From positions 1-64,000 of the forward strand of contig QCMJ01000005.1 of NCBI GenBank assembly GCA_003213855.1: a stretch of 64,000 nucleotides of DNA. The letters are read 5' to 3'. The notes below the pieces were generated by a model. It worked only from the letters and a program-made list of their open reading frames with translations. It was not told the origin of the DNA and searched no databases. Within the stretch, counting starts at the first letter, position 1, and each line of letters starts with the position of its first letter. The position numbers and the translations under genes were made by a program. Source of the stretch: Prochlorococcus sp. AG-418-O03 (lineage in GTDB: Bacteria > Cyanobacteriota > Cyanobacteriia > PCC-6307 > Cyanobiaceae). This document shows positions 55,902 through 63,388 of this stretch, in pieces.

Positions 55902-55965
55902 TTTTTCACAACTTTTCCACAGTATTTTTTAAAAAAATATCTGATGATCTTAATCATGTGGAAAA
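55902..55965. promoter_or_regulatory. cluster of DnaA-box-like sequences
   Basis: In the 312-nt gap between the DUF1818 and DUF2811 genes, TTTTCCACA stands at 55913-55921 and its exact reverse complement TGTGGAAAA at 55957-55965. A one-mismatch copy TTTTTCACA at 55902-55910 is spaced 11 bp (one helical turn) from the first. TTTTCCACA equals the DnaA box used in cyanobacteria. The flanks are very AT-rich. The rest of the gap shows no ORF. The chromosome origin is normally next to dnaN, so this is more likely a DnaA-titration or regulatory site. Confidence 0.45.
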
Positions 55966-56161
55966 CTTCTGATTTTATATAAATCTTTATATTTAAATCA
56001 GATTTAATTTTATAAAATTAATTTCCATGACTCCCCTATTTATGATTGAATTCTCATTATTCTATAACCTGAGACTGTCTCTTAATAGTGCTTGTTGACG
56101 ATTTAGTGATTTTGGAGAAAACTACATTTTGTAGATTTAAATTCCAAAAAGTTTTTTCAAT

Positions 56162-56413
56162 ATGCAAGAGTTAAATTACGACGAAAATTCAAAAGTATTA
56201 AATCCTAAAGATGAAGTAATAAGTTTCAAATGTGAACTTCAAGAAAATCTTCAAAAGGCTATGAAAAAATTCGTTGAGGAGCATCCTAATTGGGATCAAT
56301 ACAGAATACTACAAGCTGCTATTGCAGGATTTTTGATGCAAAAAGGATTTCAAAATAGGGATTTAACGAGACTCTATATTGGCAATATGTTTTCAATGAA
56401 TTTTAAGGATTAA
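56162..56413 (+). CDS. DUF2811 family protein
   Basis: This 83-residue protein contains ISFKCELQENLQKAMKKFVEEHPNWDQ and a helical second half ending with NRDLTRLYIGNMF. I recognise the pattern as the cyanobacterial DUF2811 family. It resembles a small helical DNA-binding or adaptor protein, but no function is established. It lies downstream of the DnaA-box-like cluster. Confidence 0.7.
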   Translation: MQELNYDENSKVLNPKDEVISFKCELQENLQKAMKKFVEEHPNWDQYRILQAAIAGFLMQKGFQNRDLTRLYIGNMFSMNFKD

Positions 56414-56420
56414 AAATTTA

Positions 56421-56879
56421 TCATATTTTTTTTAGTAGTATTTTTGCAATGTCATTTCTGACAGGTAATATAGATAACCTATTTCCTTTTTTTACGACTA
56501 ATAACTCATCCTCATTAAATAAAATCTTTAATTCAGGTAAACTTAAAATCTTATCTGACTTATATCTATATTCTACTTTTACACAATCCCATCTCGGATT
56601 ATCAGGTTTCGATTTTGGATCAAAATATTTTGAATCTTTATCAAATTGAGTGGGATCAACAATATTTAGATCTATTACCTCCATAAGTCCTACAATACCT
56701 GGGGGTTTACAGTTTGAATGATAGAAAAAAACCTTATCTCCTTTATTCATTTTTCTCATAAAATTTCGAGCCTGATAATTTCTTATTCCGTCCCATAAAG
56801 TTACACCTTCATTTTTTAAAGTATCTATGCTGTAAGCATCAGGCTCACTTTTCATTATCCAGTAGTTTATTTCAGTCAT
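56421..56879 (-). CDS. EVE-domain protein
   Basis: This 152-residue protein begins NYWIMKSEPDAYSIDTL and includes LWDGIRNYQARNFMRKM and GDKVFFYHSNCKPPGIVGL, the full EVE fold, related to PUA and YTH domains that read modified bases. Bacterial EVE proteins are linked to modified-cytosine recognition and tRNA modification. Two decayed copies of its 5' end occur at 59955-59999 and near 62121, marking this gene's upstream side as the border of the accessory region. Confidence 0.9.
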   Translation of the reverse strand: MTEINYWIMKSEPDAYSIDTLKNEGVTLWDGIRNYQARNFMRKMNKGDKVFFYHSNCKPPGIVGLMEVIDLNIVDPTQFDKDSKYFDPKSKPDNPRWDCVKVEYRYKSDKILSLPELKILFNEDELLVVKKGNRLSILPVRNDIAKILLKKI

Positions 56880-57000
56880 ATCAAGGAATTAGGAGAATAT
56901 TGCAAATCGTGAATGAATCGTGAATGAAATATAAGATTTGCCTTTATAAATCATTATCCATTAAAGCTTCTATTTAGGAAAGTGATGGGTGGTATGGGGT
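56845..57000 (-). repeat. repeat copy 1: intact EVE 5' end plus upstream core
   Basis: This is the reference copy of a three-copy direct repeat. It spans the first codons of the EVE gene (to 56879), a variable 70-nt spacer, and a conserved core at 56953-57000 (ATTATCCATTAAAG...TATTTAGGAAAG, then GATGGGTGGTATGGGG). The spacer contains a perfect 11-bp tandem duplication, TCGTGAATGAA, at 56907-56928. Seen from the EVE gene, the core lies where its promoter should be. Confidence 0.75.
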
Positions 57001-57206
57001 CAATTATCCTTGCATGTACGTATATATTCGACCTCATAAATTTCTGTATAAACCCCGCCATTGATACTGAAAAATAGGTTTATCGCATGAAATTTGTTTA
57101 ATGTAGAACAGTTTTTAGAACAAATTCTAGGGTTTTTAAATAGTTCGTCCTGATACAAATGTTTTAAAAGGTTGACATAAGAGTTTTGTATATTGCTAAT
57201 ACACTT

Positions 57207-57361
57207 CGATTGAGGTTATTTAGGTCAGTTACTAAATCTTCGTGGAGACTGCTTTAGTTAATTTCTTTTACTGGCTGCTGATGAGATCAGCCGAATCACA
57301 CTACGGTGAATCTTTGGTTCCAGTAAAAGTTCCTTCTAATACGATCAAACGTTTTTATTAA
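57207..57361 (+). ncRNA. candidate structured small RNA
   Basis: A TTGACA at 57172-57177 lies 17 nt before GCTAAT (57195-57200), a fair sigma-70-type promoter. Downstream, CTTTTACTGG (57265-57274) and CCAGTAAAAG (57320-57329) form a perfect 10-bp stem. It encloses GCTGAT-GAG-ATCAGC (57277-57291) and CAC-TACG-GTG (57299-57308), the latter a C(UACG)G tetraloop, giving a three-way junction. A weak hairpin and T run near 57338-57357 may end it. No protein-coding frame fits. I cannot match it to a named Yfr RNA from memory. Confidence 0.4.
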
Positions 57362-57479
57362 ATTTTATAGGTTCTTTAAGGTAAGAATTAAATAGCTATT
57401 TCTTGGCGTCCAATGCTTTTAGAGGAGTGTCATTAAAAGTAGCTAATTGCTTTCCTGAATTAAGAGAAAAAGAGGATTA

Positions 57480-57518
57480 ATGGAATGGTGGCATAACACT
57501 TTGATTGACCAAGGATGA
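57480..57518 (+). CDS. possible 12-residue peptide
   Basis: An AGAGG-type ribosome site (57471-57475) precedes an ATG and the short frame MEWWHNTLIDQG. It follows the candidate RNA on the same strand. It may be a leader peptide or chance; the evidence is only the ribosome site and spacing. Confidence 0.2.
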   Translation: MEWWHNTLIDQG

Positions 57519-57529
57519 ATAATTTAAAC

Positions 57530-57820
57530 TCAGTCACAATAGATTAAACAATTTTGATTAGTTGGATTGTCTTTACATTCTTTGTCCCAGTAGGTTTGAA
57601 ACTCTACAGGGCATTGCTCAAGTTCTTTTGGGGTTTCATTCAAATTTAAACCTGCATAGTTAAATGCCGTTAGATATTTTGGAAGAATATTAAATTGATT
57701 GAATAGCTTCATAAGACCTCCTAGATCTATACCTATATTTTCCTCTAATTCACCTGAAATTAATAGAGTATTTTTACCCGAGTAGAAGTGCTTTGTGGTT
57801 GTCACGACTATCTTTTCCAA
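57530..57820 (-). CDS. hypothetical protein with C-terminal Cys motif
   Basis: This is a TTG-started 96-residue frame with no recognised family. The C-terminus carries YWDKECKDNPTNQNCLIYCD, a cysteine motif echoed in the 46-residue protein at 58233. No clear Shine-Dalgarno precedes the TTG, so the start could be internal. It lies in the sparse accessory region and is the longest frame of that segment. Confidence 0.4.
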   Translation of the reverse strand: MEKIVVTTTKHFYSGKNTLLISGELEENIGIDLGGLMKLFNQFNILPKYLTAFNYAGLNLNETPKELEQCPVEFQTYWDKECKDNPTNQNCLIYCD

Positions 57821-57854
57821 TTCAACAGGAGTAGAAATAATTCAGGAGTCAAAA

Positions 57855-57926
57855 GCACTCACCGACTTTTTAGATAATGAGTGCATAAGACTCGAAAGGG
57901 GCGAACACATGCCCCTTTATTTTGTT
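57855..57926 (+). ncRNA. short hairpin RNA candidate with strong terminator
   Basis: GCACTC (57855-57860) pairs with GAGTGC (57879-57884) around an 18-nt loop. Ten bases later AAAGGGGC (57895-57902) pairs with GCCCCTTT (57911-57918), an 8-bp GC-rich stem followed by ATTTTGTTT. This is a convincing plus-strand terminator, yet no plus-strand gene ends here; the only frame upstream runs the other way. A small RNA of 70-90 nt ending at this terminator is the best explanation. Confidence 0.45.
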
Positions 57927-58232
57927 TATTAATTGGTATTAGAAGTGTTACTAATAGATGTTCGTGGTTATTAAATACATCACTATCTCTTTAGTTATAT
58001 GAGTTTGTTTTATATCTTGAATTGATCTCTAATAATTTATGGTTGGCTTCAGTTGTATCCCTGCAACTGCCTCATGACAACCATGAATTAATCCTAGGAC
58101 TTGCATTTAAATAAAAGTCTCAAAATTTGGTCCTTTACCCGTACTTTATTTTTCCTTAAACCGTACATACTGATACTCATAAATGATATGCGTTGGTAGT
58201 TAGAACATAGGTGTAGCAAGTAGGAGGAAATC
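57927..58232. other. non-coding gap with one NtcA-like box
   Basis: No supported gene was found in this 306-nt stretch. At 58163-58176 the sequence GTA-CATACTGA-TAC matches the NtcA consensus GTA-N8-TAC, 57 nt before the next ATG. A proper -10 hexamer at the usual distance is not evident, and such boxes arise by chance in AT-rich DNA. Confidence 0.3.
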
Positions 58233-58373
58233 ATGAATAAAAGAGTTCCTTATACAATCATTCCTAAATACTTTAGGACTATTAACGATATAGATAACGG
58301 AGCAAATATCAAAGTAATTTATTGGAAACTTAGGTGTGAAGAGAACCCTTCATATCGCGGCTGCGAAATTTAA
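58233..58373 (+). CDS. 46-residue micro-protein with Cys motif
   Basis: A strong Shine-Dalgarno (TAGGAGGAAATC before ATG) introduces a 46-residue basic protein ending VIYWKLRCEENPSYRGCEI. The ending matches the layout YWxxxCxxNPxxxxC of the protein at 57530-57820. No membrane span or signal peptide. Function is unknown. Confidence 0.55.
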   Translation: MNKRVPYTIIPKYFRTINDIDNGANIKVIYWKLRCEENPSYRGCEI

Positions 58374-58427
58374 TTGCTGAAACTGTAGATATATAAATAT
58401 ATTCAATCTTAACTTTGCTTAATCTGC

Positions 58428-58595
58428 TTATAAAAAGTTTAAAGGATAATCGACATTAGCTGGTTCCAAGTGTTTAGCATAACAAGCGGTAGTACAGTCT
58501 ACCCCCTCACTATTGATACTGCATGAAGTAATGCAATCGAAGAAACTTTCCAAAGCATCTGAATTTTTGATGTTTGATAAAATGTCTTTTTTCAT
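58428..58595 (-). CDS. 55-residue twin-CX3C micro-protein
   Basis: The ATG at 58595 is preceded by GGAGAATTAATT, a good ribosome site, so I prefer it to the upstream in-frame start at 58628. The protein has a charged helical N-terminus (MKKDILSNIKNSDALESF) and two Cys-x3-Cys pairs (CITSC and CTTAC) separated by ten residues. That spacing resembles helical-hairpin proteins held by two disulfides. No export signal is visible. Possible promoter: TTGACT-N17-TTAGAT upstream on this strand. Confidence 0.55.
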   Translation of the reverse strand: MKKDILSNIKNSDALESFFDCITSCSINSEGVDCTTACYAKHLEPANVDYPLNFL

Positions 58596-58651
58596 AATTA
58601 ATTCTCCAATCTGCAGAACATCTAACAACTTTTTCCTAATAAAGTCAAATT

Positions 58652-58668
58652 TTAGGTAAAGTACCTAA
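58652..58668 (-). promoter_or_regulatory. perfect palindrome upstream of the CX3C gene
   Basis: TTAGGTA-AAG-TACCTAA is a perfect 7-bp inverted repeat, 57 nt before the ATG of the CX3C gene and just upstream of its putative -35. It could be an operator for that gene. Confidence 0.35.
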
Positions 58669-58845
58669 CCTAAAGGTTTTTAAATTTGGCACTTGATATC
58701 TATATTGTTCTTGTTGTAGATGAATCTTAATTACTTTGAAATTATTTGCACCCATAGACCACCGCTTTGCTTAGGTTGTAATGGATGCTTTTTAATATTG
58801 GCAAAATAGAAATAAATATGAGAAGTTTGTTTTGATGTAAACCCA

Positions 58846-58889
58846 ATAAAAAAAGAGATTGAATCCTGCCTTTAGAAAACAATCTCTTT
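58846..58889 (-). terminator. Rho-independent terminator, minus strand
   Basis: CAATCTCTTT (58880-58889) and AAAGAGATTG (58852-58861) form a perfect 10-bp stem with an 18-nt loop, and on the minus strand the stem is followed by a T-rich run. It must end a minus-strand transcript entering from about 58890-59080, where only a 13-residue frame is visible. Confidence 0.6.
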
Positions 58890-58963
58890 CACTTAGTTAT
58901 GTGTCGGAATAAATTAACAACGCACCTAAATCATTGATCCTTGTTGTTAATGTTGTCGGCTGC

Positions 58964-59005
58964 TTAAACCAATCTAATGAACTTCTCTGGTGGACTATCG
59001 ATCAT
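58964..59005 (-). CDS. possible 13-residue peptide
   Basis: GGAGGG lies six bases before the ATG at 59005, and the frame reads MIDSPPEKFIRLV. The transcript would end at the terminator near 58850. Either a peptide gene or the coding part of a small regulatory RNA; support is the ribosome site only. Confidence 0.22.
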   Translation of the reverse strand: MIDSPPEKFIRLV

Positions 59006-59228
59006 TTCTAATCCCTCCGTTTGACTAATAGGAAGCTAGTACGGATAAATTTTTTTGTATATGCGTAGATATGCTGATTTATTTGAAACTTAGTATTTAA
59101 AATAAATTCTTATTTTTAGTTTCAAAGTTAATTAAAGTAATTGCCTGATATTTTTTTAGGTATTCATACGCTTGCTTTTTAGATATCAAACGTACTAAAT
59201 AATACTCAAATCAAAGGAGGTTAATCAA

Positions 59229-59390
59229 ATGACCAACTTAGGATTAGAGCTACTCATATTGACTGTCTTACTTATTTATTTTGGAGTTTTCATGACTCAA
59301 AGTATTTATAGAAAATATGAAAAAGCCTATCTACGCAAAACAATTTTTTGCAGCAAATCACAAAGCGACCCCTATTGCATTGCTGAATAA
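59229..59390 (+). CDS. 53-residue single-span membrane micro-protein
   Basis: A textbook Shine-Dalgarno AAAGGAGG lies 8 nt before the ATG. One membrane span covers about 3-24 (LGLELLILTVLLIYFGVFM), followed by a basic helix (YRKYEKAYLRK) and a C-terminal tail with two Cys (FCSKSQSDPYCIAE). It is the first of three same-strand micro-ORFs. Confidence 0.6.
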   Translation: MTNLGLELLILTVLLIYFGVFMTQSIYRKYEKAYLRKTIFCSKSQSDPYCIAE

Positions 59391-59429
59391 TAGGGTTTAA
59401 AAATTTTCAAAAAACAAAGGAGGTTAATG

Positions 59430-59612
59430 ATGTCTTGCGGAAATCCTTATAAACATAAGATTCAAAATACAATACATTTTTTTCTAGATACATTCTCAGG
59501 TCGGAATTCAAACTCGAGAGCTTTGACTGATGATCAAATGGAATGTATGCAATTTGGCATCTGTTCTTTTATTCCAAAAAAATTAGAAGAAATTCCTTAT
59601 TTTCATTACTAA
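59430..59612 (+). CDS. 60-residue cysteine-containing micro-protein
   Basis: It is again preceded by AAAGGAGGTTA. Two adjacent ATGs are possible (59427 and 59430); the second gives the better 6-nt spacing. The protein starts MSCGNPYKHKIQNTIHFFLD, and has cysteines also in ECMQFGIC. No recognised family. Confidence 0.55.
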   Translation: MSCGNPYKHKIQNTIHFFLDTFSGRNSNSRALTDDQMECMQFGICSFIPKKLEEIPYFHY

Positions 59613-59625
59613 TTAGGAGGAAAAA

Positions 59626-59787
59626 ATGAAGATTAAAAAACCCCTCACTCTACCCCAGAAGTACTTTAATGAATTTCAAAACTACTTTCATAATGCTGAT
59701 GAGAAATTAGTTTCATATAGTTATATCCCTGAATATCTTAAGAAAACTACTTCAAAAAAACCAAAAACTCTTTCAAAAATCATTTAA
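59626..59787 (+). CDS. 53-residue basic micro-protein
   Basis: TTAGGAGG precedes the ATG, 13 nt after the previous stop. The protein is Lys-rich (MKIKKPLTLPQKYFNEFQNY...KKTTSKKPKTLSKII) with aromatic residues in the middle. It closes the three-gene micro-ORF set. It looks nucleic-acid binding only by charge. Confidence 0.5.
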   Translation: MKIKKPLTLPQKYFNEFQNYFHNADEKLVSYSYIPEYLKKTTSKKPKTLSKII

Positions 59788-59867
59788 ATATTGACTGATA
59801 ATACTAAATTCGTGAAATCAGGATATCAATCAGAAAAAATGATTAAGGGATTCGGATTATTTTTTTA

Positions 59868-59921
59868 AAGTTTAAAAGTTTAAAAGTTTAAAAGTTTAAA
59901 AGTTTGGGTAAAGTTTGGGTA
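59868..59921 (+). repeat. short tandem repeats, 8 bp then 11 bp
   Basis: AAGTTTAA is repeated 4.75 times in a row (59868-59905). It grades into two copies of AAGTTTGGGTA (59900-59910 and 59911-59921). The array lies just before the second EVE 5' fragment. It probably arose by slippage; a protein-binding iteron array is an alternative. Confidence 0.85.
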
Positions 59922-59954
59922 AAAAATCACAAATCCTTGAGATCCACTCTGAAA

Positions 59955-59999
59955 TCAGACTGGCTCACTTTTCATTAGCCAGTAGTTAACGTCAGTCAT
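59955..59999 (-). pseudogene. truncated EVE gene 5' fragment, copy 2
   Basis: On the minus strand the frame reads MTDVNYWLMKSEPV and then stops, against MTEINYWIMKSEPDAYS in the intact gene. It is a 14-codon remnant of the EVE start that has diverged in sequence. It belongs to repeat copy 2. Confidence 0.8.
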
Positions 60000-60113
60000 A
60001 TCAATGAGTTTAGGAATATAGGTAAGTGTGGACGAGGTGTGGATGGCTTAGCTTAATCCTTTCACTTCTAAGAGTATTATCCATTAAAGTTTTTATTTAG
60101 GAAAGTATGGGGT
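59963..60113 (-). repeat. repeat copy 2: EVE 5' fragment plus upstream core
   Basis: The EVE fragment, a 70-nt spacer with one copy of the 20-bp direct repeat, and the core at 60076-60113 repeat copy 1 in the same orientation and order. The core carries two substitutions and a 10-nt deletion relative to copy 1. It separates the micro-ORF module from the ubiquitin module. Confidence 0.75.
60024..60043 (+). repeat. perfect 20-bp direct repeat, left copy
   Basis: AAGTGTGGACGAGGTGTGGA occurs here and again at 62023-62042, exactly 1999 bp away, bracketing the methyltransferase-like and ubiquitin genes. It is GC-richer than its surroundings and contains TGTGGA twice. It is a candidate attachment or recombination site. 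Confidence 0.8.
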
Positions 60114-60160
60114 TAAATGGTTAAGATGAATATCTAGTATTTGAATGCAAAAAATTTAAG

Positions 60161-60676
60161 TTGATTGTTTCAAGGATTCCCTATAGAGAAACTGAAGATT
60201 ACATAGCTGATAGTGTAGCTCTTCTTGCGCTAGAAAAATATGAAAAGCAATTGAAAGATATTTTTAGTATTTGTGATCTAGGTTGTGGAAATGGAATAGT
60301 GCTACATAAGATTTTAAATCAATTAAATTCTTCGGAAATTGAAAGTGAAATTAAGGTACATTTAATTGATATTAATCATCAATGCATTGATCAAACACTC
60401 GAAGGACTTAATAGAGTATCTTCCAAAAAGATTAATGTGAGTGTTGAAATGGCTTCCATATTTGAAAAAGATCCTAAGGATTTTAATTTTTCTTTTTTAT
60501 ATTTATTTTGGAGGAAAAGTGATGTTGATAATTTTCCTTGGAAAACATTTTCTCCTGGAAGAATAGTTTCTTACAAGCATGAAATTCAATTATTAAAAAA
60601 AAATTTGAGCAAAGTTGTTAAGAGTAATTCAAACTGGAGTATGTATGAAAATTTATATGTATATGATTTCCAATAA
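60161..60676 (+). CDS. class I SAM-methyltransferase-like protein
   Basis: This 171-residue protein has a Rossmann motif I, ICDLGCGNGIVLHKIL (about 37-52), and an acidic residue after strand 2 (HLIDINHQCIDQT), both expected for SAM binding. Later catalytic motifs are not recognisable, so the substrate (protein, small molecule or nucleic acid) is open. The start is TTG. It lies 46 nt before the ubiquitin-fusion gene on the same strand, inside the 20-bp repeats, so it travels with that gene. Confidence 0.6.
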   Translation: MIVSRIPYRETEDYIADSVALLALEKYEKQLKDIFSICDLGCGNGIVLHKILNQLNSSEIESEIKVHLIDINHQCIDQTLEGLNRVSSKKINVSVEMASIFEKDPKDFNFSFLYLFWRKSDVDNFPWKTFSPGRIVSYKHEIQLLKKNLSKVVKSNSNWSMYENLYVYDFQ

Positions 60677-60713
60677 GAAATATGATATTTAAAACTTATA
60701 AAACTTTTATTGA

Positions 60714-62121
<1,408 letters not shown>

Positions 62122-62289
62122 ATCAAGGGATCTCAGCAATTTTTGAAGCTTGGAGGACGTGTTATCCAAACTTTTTTGTATAAATTTATTATCCATCAAA
62201 GTTCCTATTTAGGAAAGCAATGGGTGGTATAGGGGACATATGATCGTTATGCATCTTTAAATATGACTTAAGATATTTCTGTTGAAATT

Positions 62290-62439
62290 TTATGGATATA
62301 ACTTATCAATAGCTTCTTTCTGTTCTTGTTTTTTTATCTCTTCAGCATCTAATACAGGGCAGGTATTTTGATTCAGTGATGCAAAGAAACTGCTTTTATT
62401 GAATAGTTTGAAAAGTGGTAGGAGGAGTTGGAGTTTCAA
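62290..62439 (-). CDS. 49-residue protein, coupled to upstream membrane gene
   Basis: The frame runs from TTG at 62439 and overlaps the TGA stop of the membrane-protein gene (TTGA), suggesting coupled translation. It has a hydrophobic start (MKLQLLLPLFKLF) and a polar, Glu/Lys-rich tail (LDAEEIKKQEQKEAIDKLYP). The hydrophobic start could be an uncleaved signal or membrane anchor. No family recognised. Confidence 0.35.
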   Translation of the reverse strand: MKLQLLLPLFKLFNKSSFFASLNQNTCPVLDAEEIKKQEQKEAIDKLYP

Positions 62440-62831
62440 TTTTTATTGTTAACTAATCCATAAATACATAAAAGAGGATTCACTATTAAAACAATCCAAA
62501 AAGGTGGAGGAGGTCCTCCATCAACAATTATCCCAGCGTTAAAAGTATTGAATAGAGCTACTGCTAAAAAACAAAACATCAAAGCTAATTCACCTGATAA
62601 AACTTTTCTTAAAGAGGCTTTATCTCTTATGGAACTACAAATAATCAATAAACAACCAATTCCTAAATTACTAGCTGCTACAACATCTGCAGTACCTCTA
62701 ACAAGAAGCAATGTTTCAGTTGAAGCTTTGCCTGCAATAGTTTCCACAGAAAAAATTAGTAGGAAAATAATTAATAATCCCAATAAAATATGAAGTGCCC
62801 CAGTAGTTTTTAAAATATTTTTTAACTTCAT
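62436..62831 (-). CDS. four-span membrane protein, unknown function
   Basis: This 131-residue protein has four hydrophobic segments at about 12-30, 45-65, 78-97 and 109-125, with a Pro-rich turn (DGGPPPPFW). Short charged loops. No recognised family and no clear Shine-Dalgarno. It is the first gene of a minus-strand pair to the right of repeat copy 3. Confidence 0.6.
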   Translation of the reverse strand: MKLKNILKTTGALHILLGLLIIFLLIFSVETIAGKASTETLLLVRGTADVVAASNLGIGCLLIICSSIRDKASLRKVLSGELALMFCFLAVALFNTFNAGIIVDGGPPPPFWIVLIVNPLLCIYGLVNNKN

Positions 62832-62878
62832 AAATAAAGGAGCTAATTGCTTCTTATTTTAGATTGACTGTCAACCAA

Positions 62879-62992
62879 TTAATAATTAATAAATTTTCTA
62901 TTTTCATCTCTTTTATTTATTCTTAGCCCAATGAACAGCATCCATATAACTGCAAAGACTATTGGTAAGAAAACGATAGCAAGTTTAATCAT
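62879..62992 (-). CDS. 37-residue single-span membrane protein
   Basis: MIKLAIVFLPIVFAVIWMLF followed by a basic tail (RINKRDENRK) gives one membrane helix with a positive-inside end. The style recalls small photosystem subunits such as PsbY, but the similarity is not enough to name it. It lies 47 nt upstream of the four-span gene on the same strand. Confidence 0.45.
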   Translation of the reverse strand: MIKLAIVFLPIVFAVIWMLFIGLRINKRDENRKFINY

Positions 62993-63245
62993 TTTTAAAA
63001 TAGTGTTATTTGCAAAAATAATAACTTTTAAATAAATAACAAAATATAGGTACTTTATCTAAAAAAAAAGTAGGGTCGAGGTTAGATCGACTGTCAATTG
63101 AAGTCTTATAAAACTACTTAACCTAAACCTTTAAAAATATTTTTGTGTAGATACGCAATAAAATACATTTATGTAGCAATAACGTATCGATTAAATATAA
63201 ATATAAGCATATACGACTAATTTCTTTACATAAATTAATATTAGT

Positions 63246-63263
63246 GTTACATTAGTTTACATA
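63246..63263 (+). promoter_or_regulatory. HLR1 element (RpaB-binding type)
   Basis: GTTACATT-AG-TTTACATA fits the HLR1 consensus, two (G/T)TTACA(A/T)(A/T) repeats separated by 2 nt, at every position. A third half-like TTTACATA occurs at about 63226. It ends 17 nt before the first hli ATG, so it overlaps the likely promoter. RpaB binding at HLR1 controls high-light genes in cyanobacteria. Confidence 0.8.
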
Positions 63264-63280
63264 ATTTACTTTTTATAAAA

Positions 63281-63388
63281 ATGACCCCTGAAGCAGAAAG
63301 ATTTAACGGTTGGGCAGCAATGCTAGGTTTCGTTGCAGCTGTTGGCGCATACGTAACAACTGGTCAAATTATTCCTGGTTGGTTCTAA
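63281..63388 (+). CDS. high-light-inducible protein
   Basis: This 35-residue Hli protein (ERFNGWAAMLGFVAAVGAYV) ends TGQIIPGWF. The Glu/Asn-Gly motif and single chlorophyll-binding helix are present; the R of NGR is W here. It is first in the cluster, just behind the HLR1 element. Its stop overlaps the next ATG (TAATG). Confidence 0.9.
   Translation: MTPEAERFNGWAAMLGFVAAVGAYVTTGQIIPGWF

Larger units (their letters stand above)
58669..59228. other. sparse non-coding stretch between micro-ORFs
   Basis: This 560-nt stretch holds no gene of normal size. It contains a minus-strand terminator (58846-58889), a possible 13-residue minus-strand peptide (58964-59005), and a perfect 9-bp AT-rich inverted repeat TTTGAAACT / AGTTTCAAA at 59082-59090 and 59118-59126 with a 27-nt loop. 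The whole may be a minus-strand small transcript starting near 59080. Confidence 0.4.

Noticed and set aside
57275..57298. Hammerhead-ribozyme-like CTGATGAG followed by CGAA inside the candidate RNA
   Set aside because: Between the two boxes there is no room for a proper stem II hairpin, and CGAA is followed by T instead of A. The 10-bp outer stem is better explained by the three-way junction.
60161..60676. Dot1-like histone methyltransferase next to ubiquitin (attractive because Dot1 depends on H2B ubiquitination)
   Set aside because: Only the generic SAM motif is shared; the Dot1-specific motifs are not seen and bacteria have no H2B.
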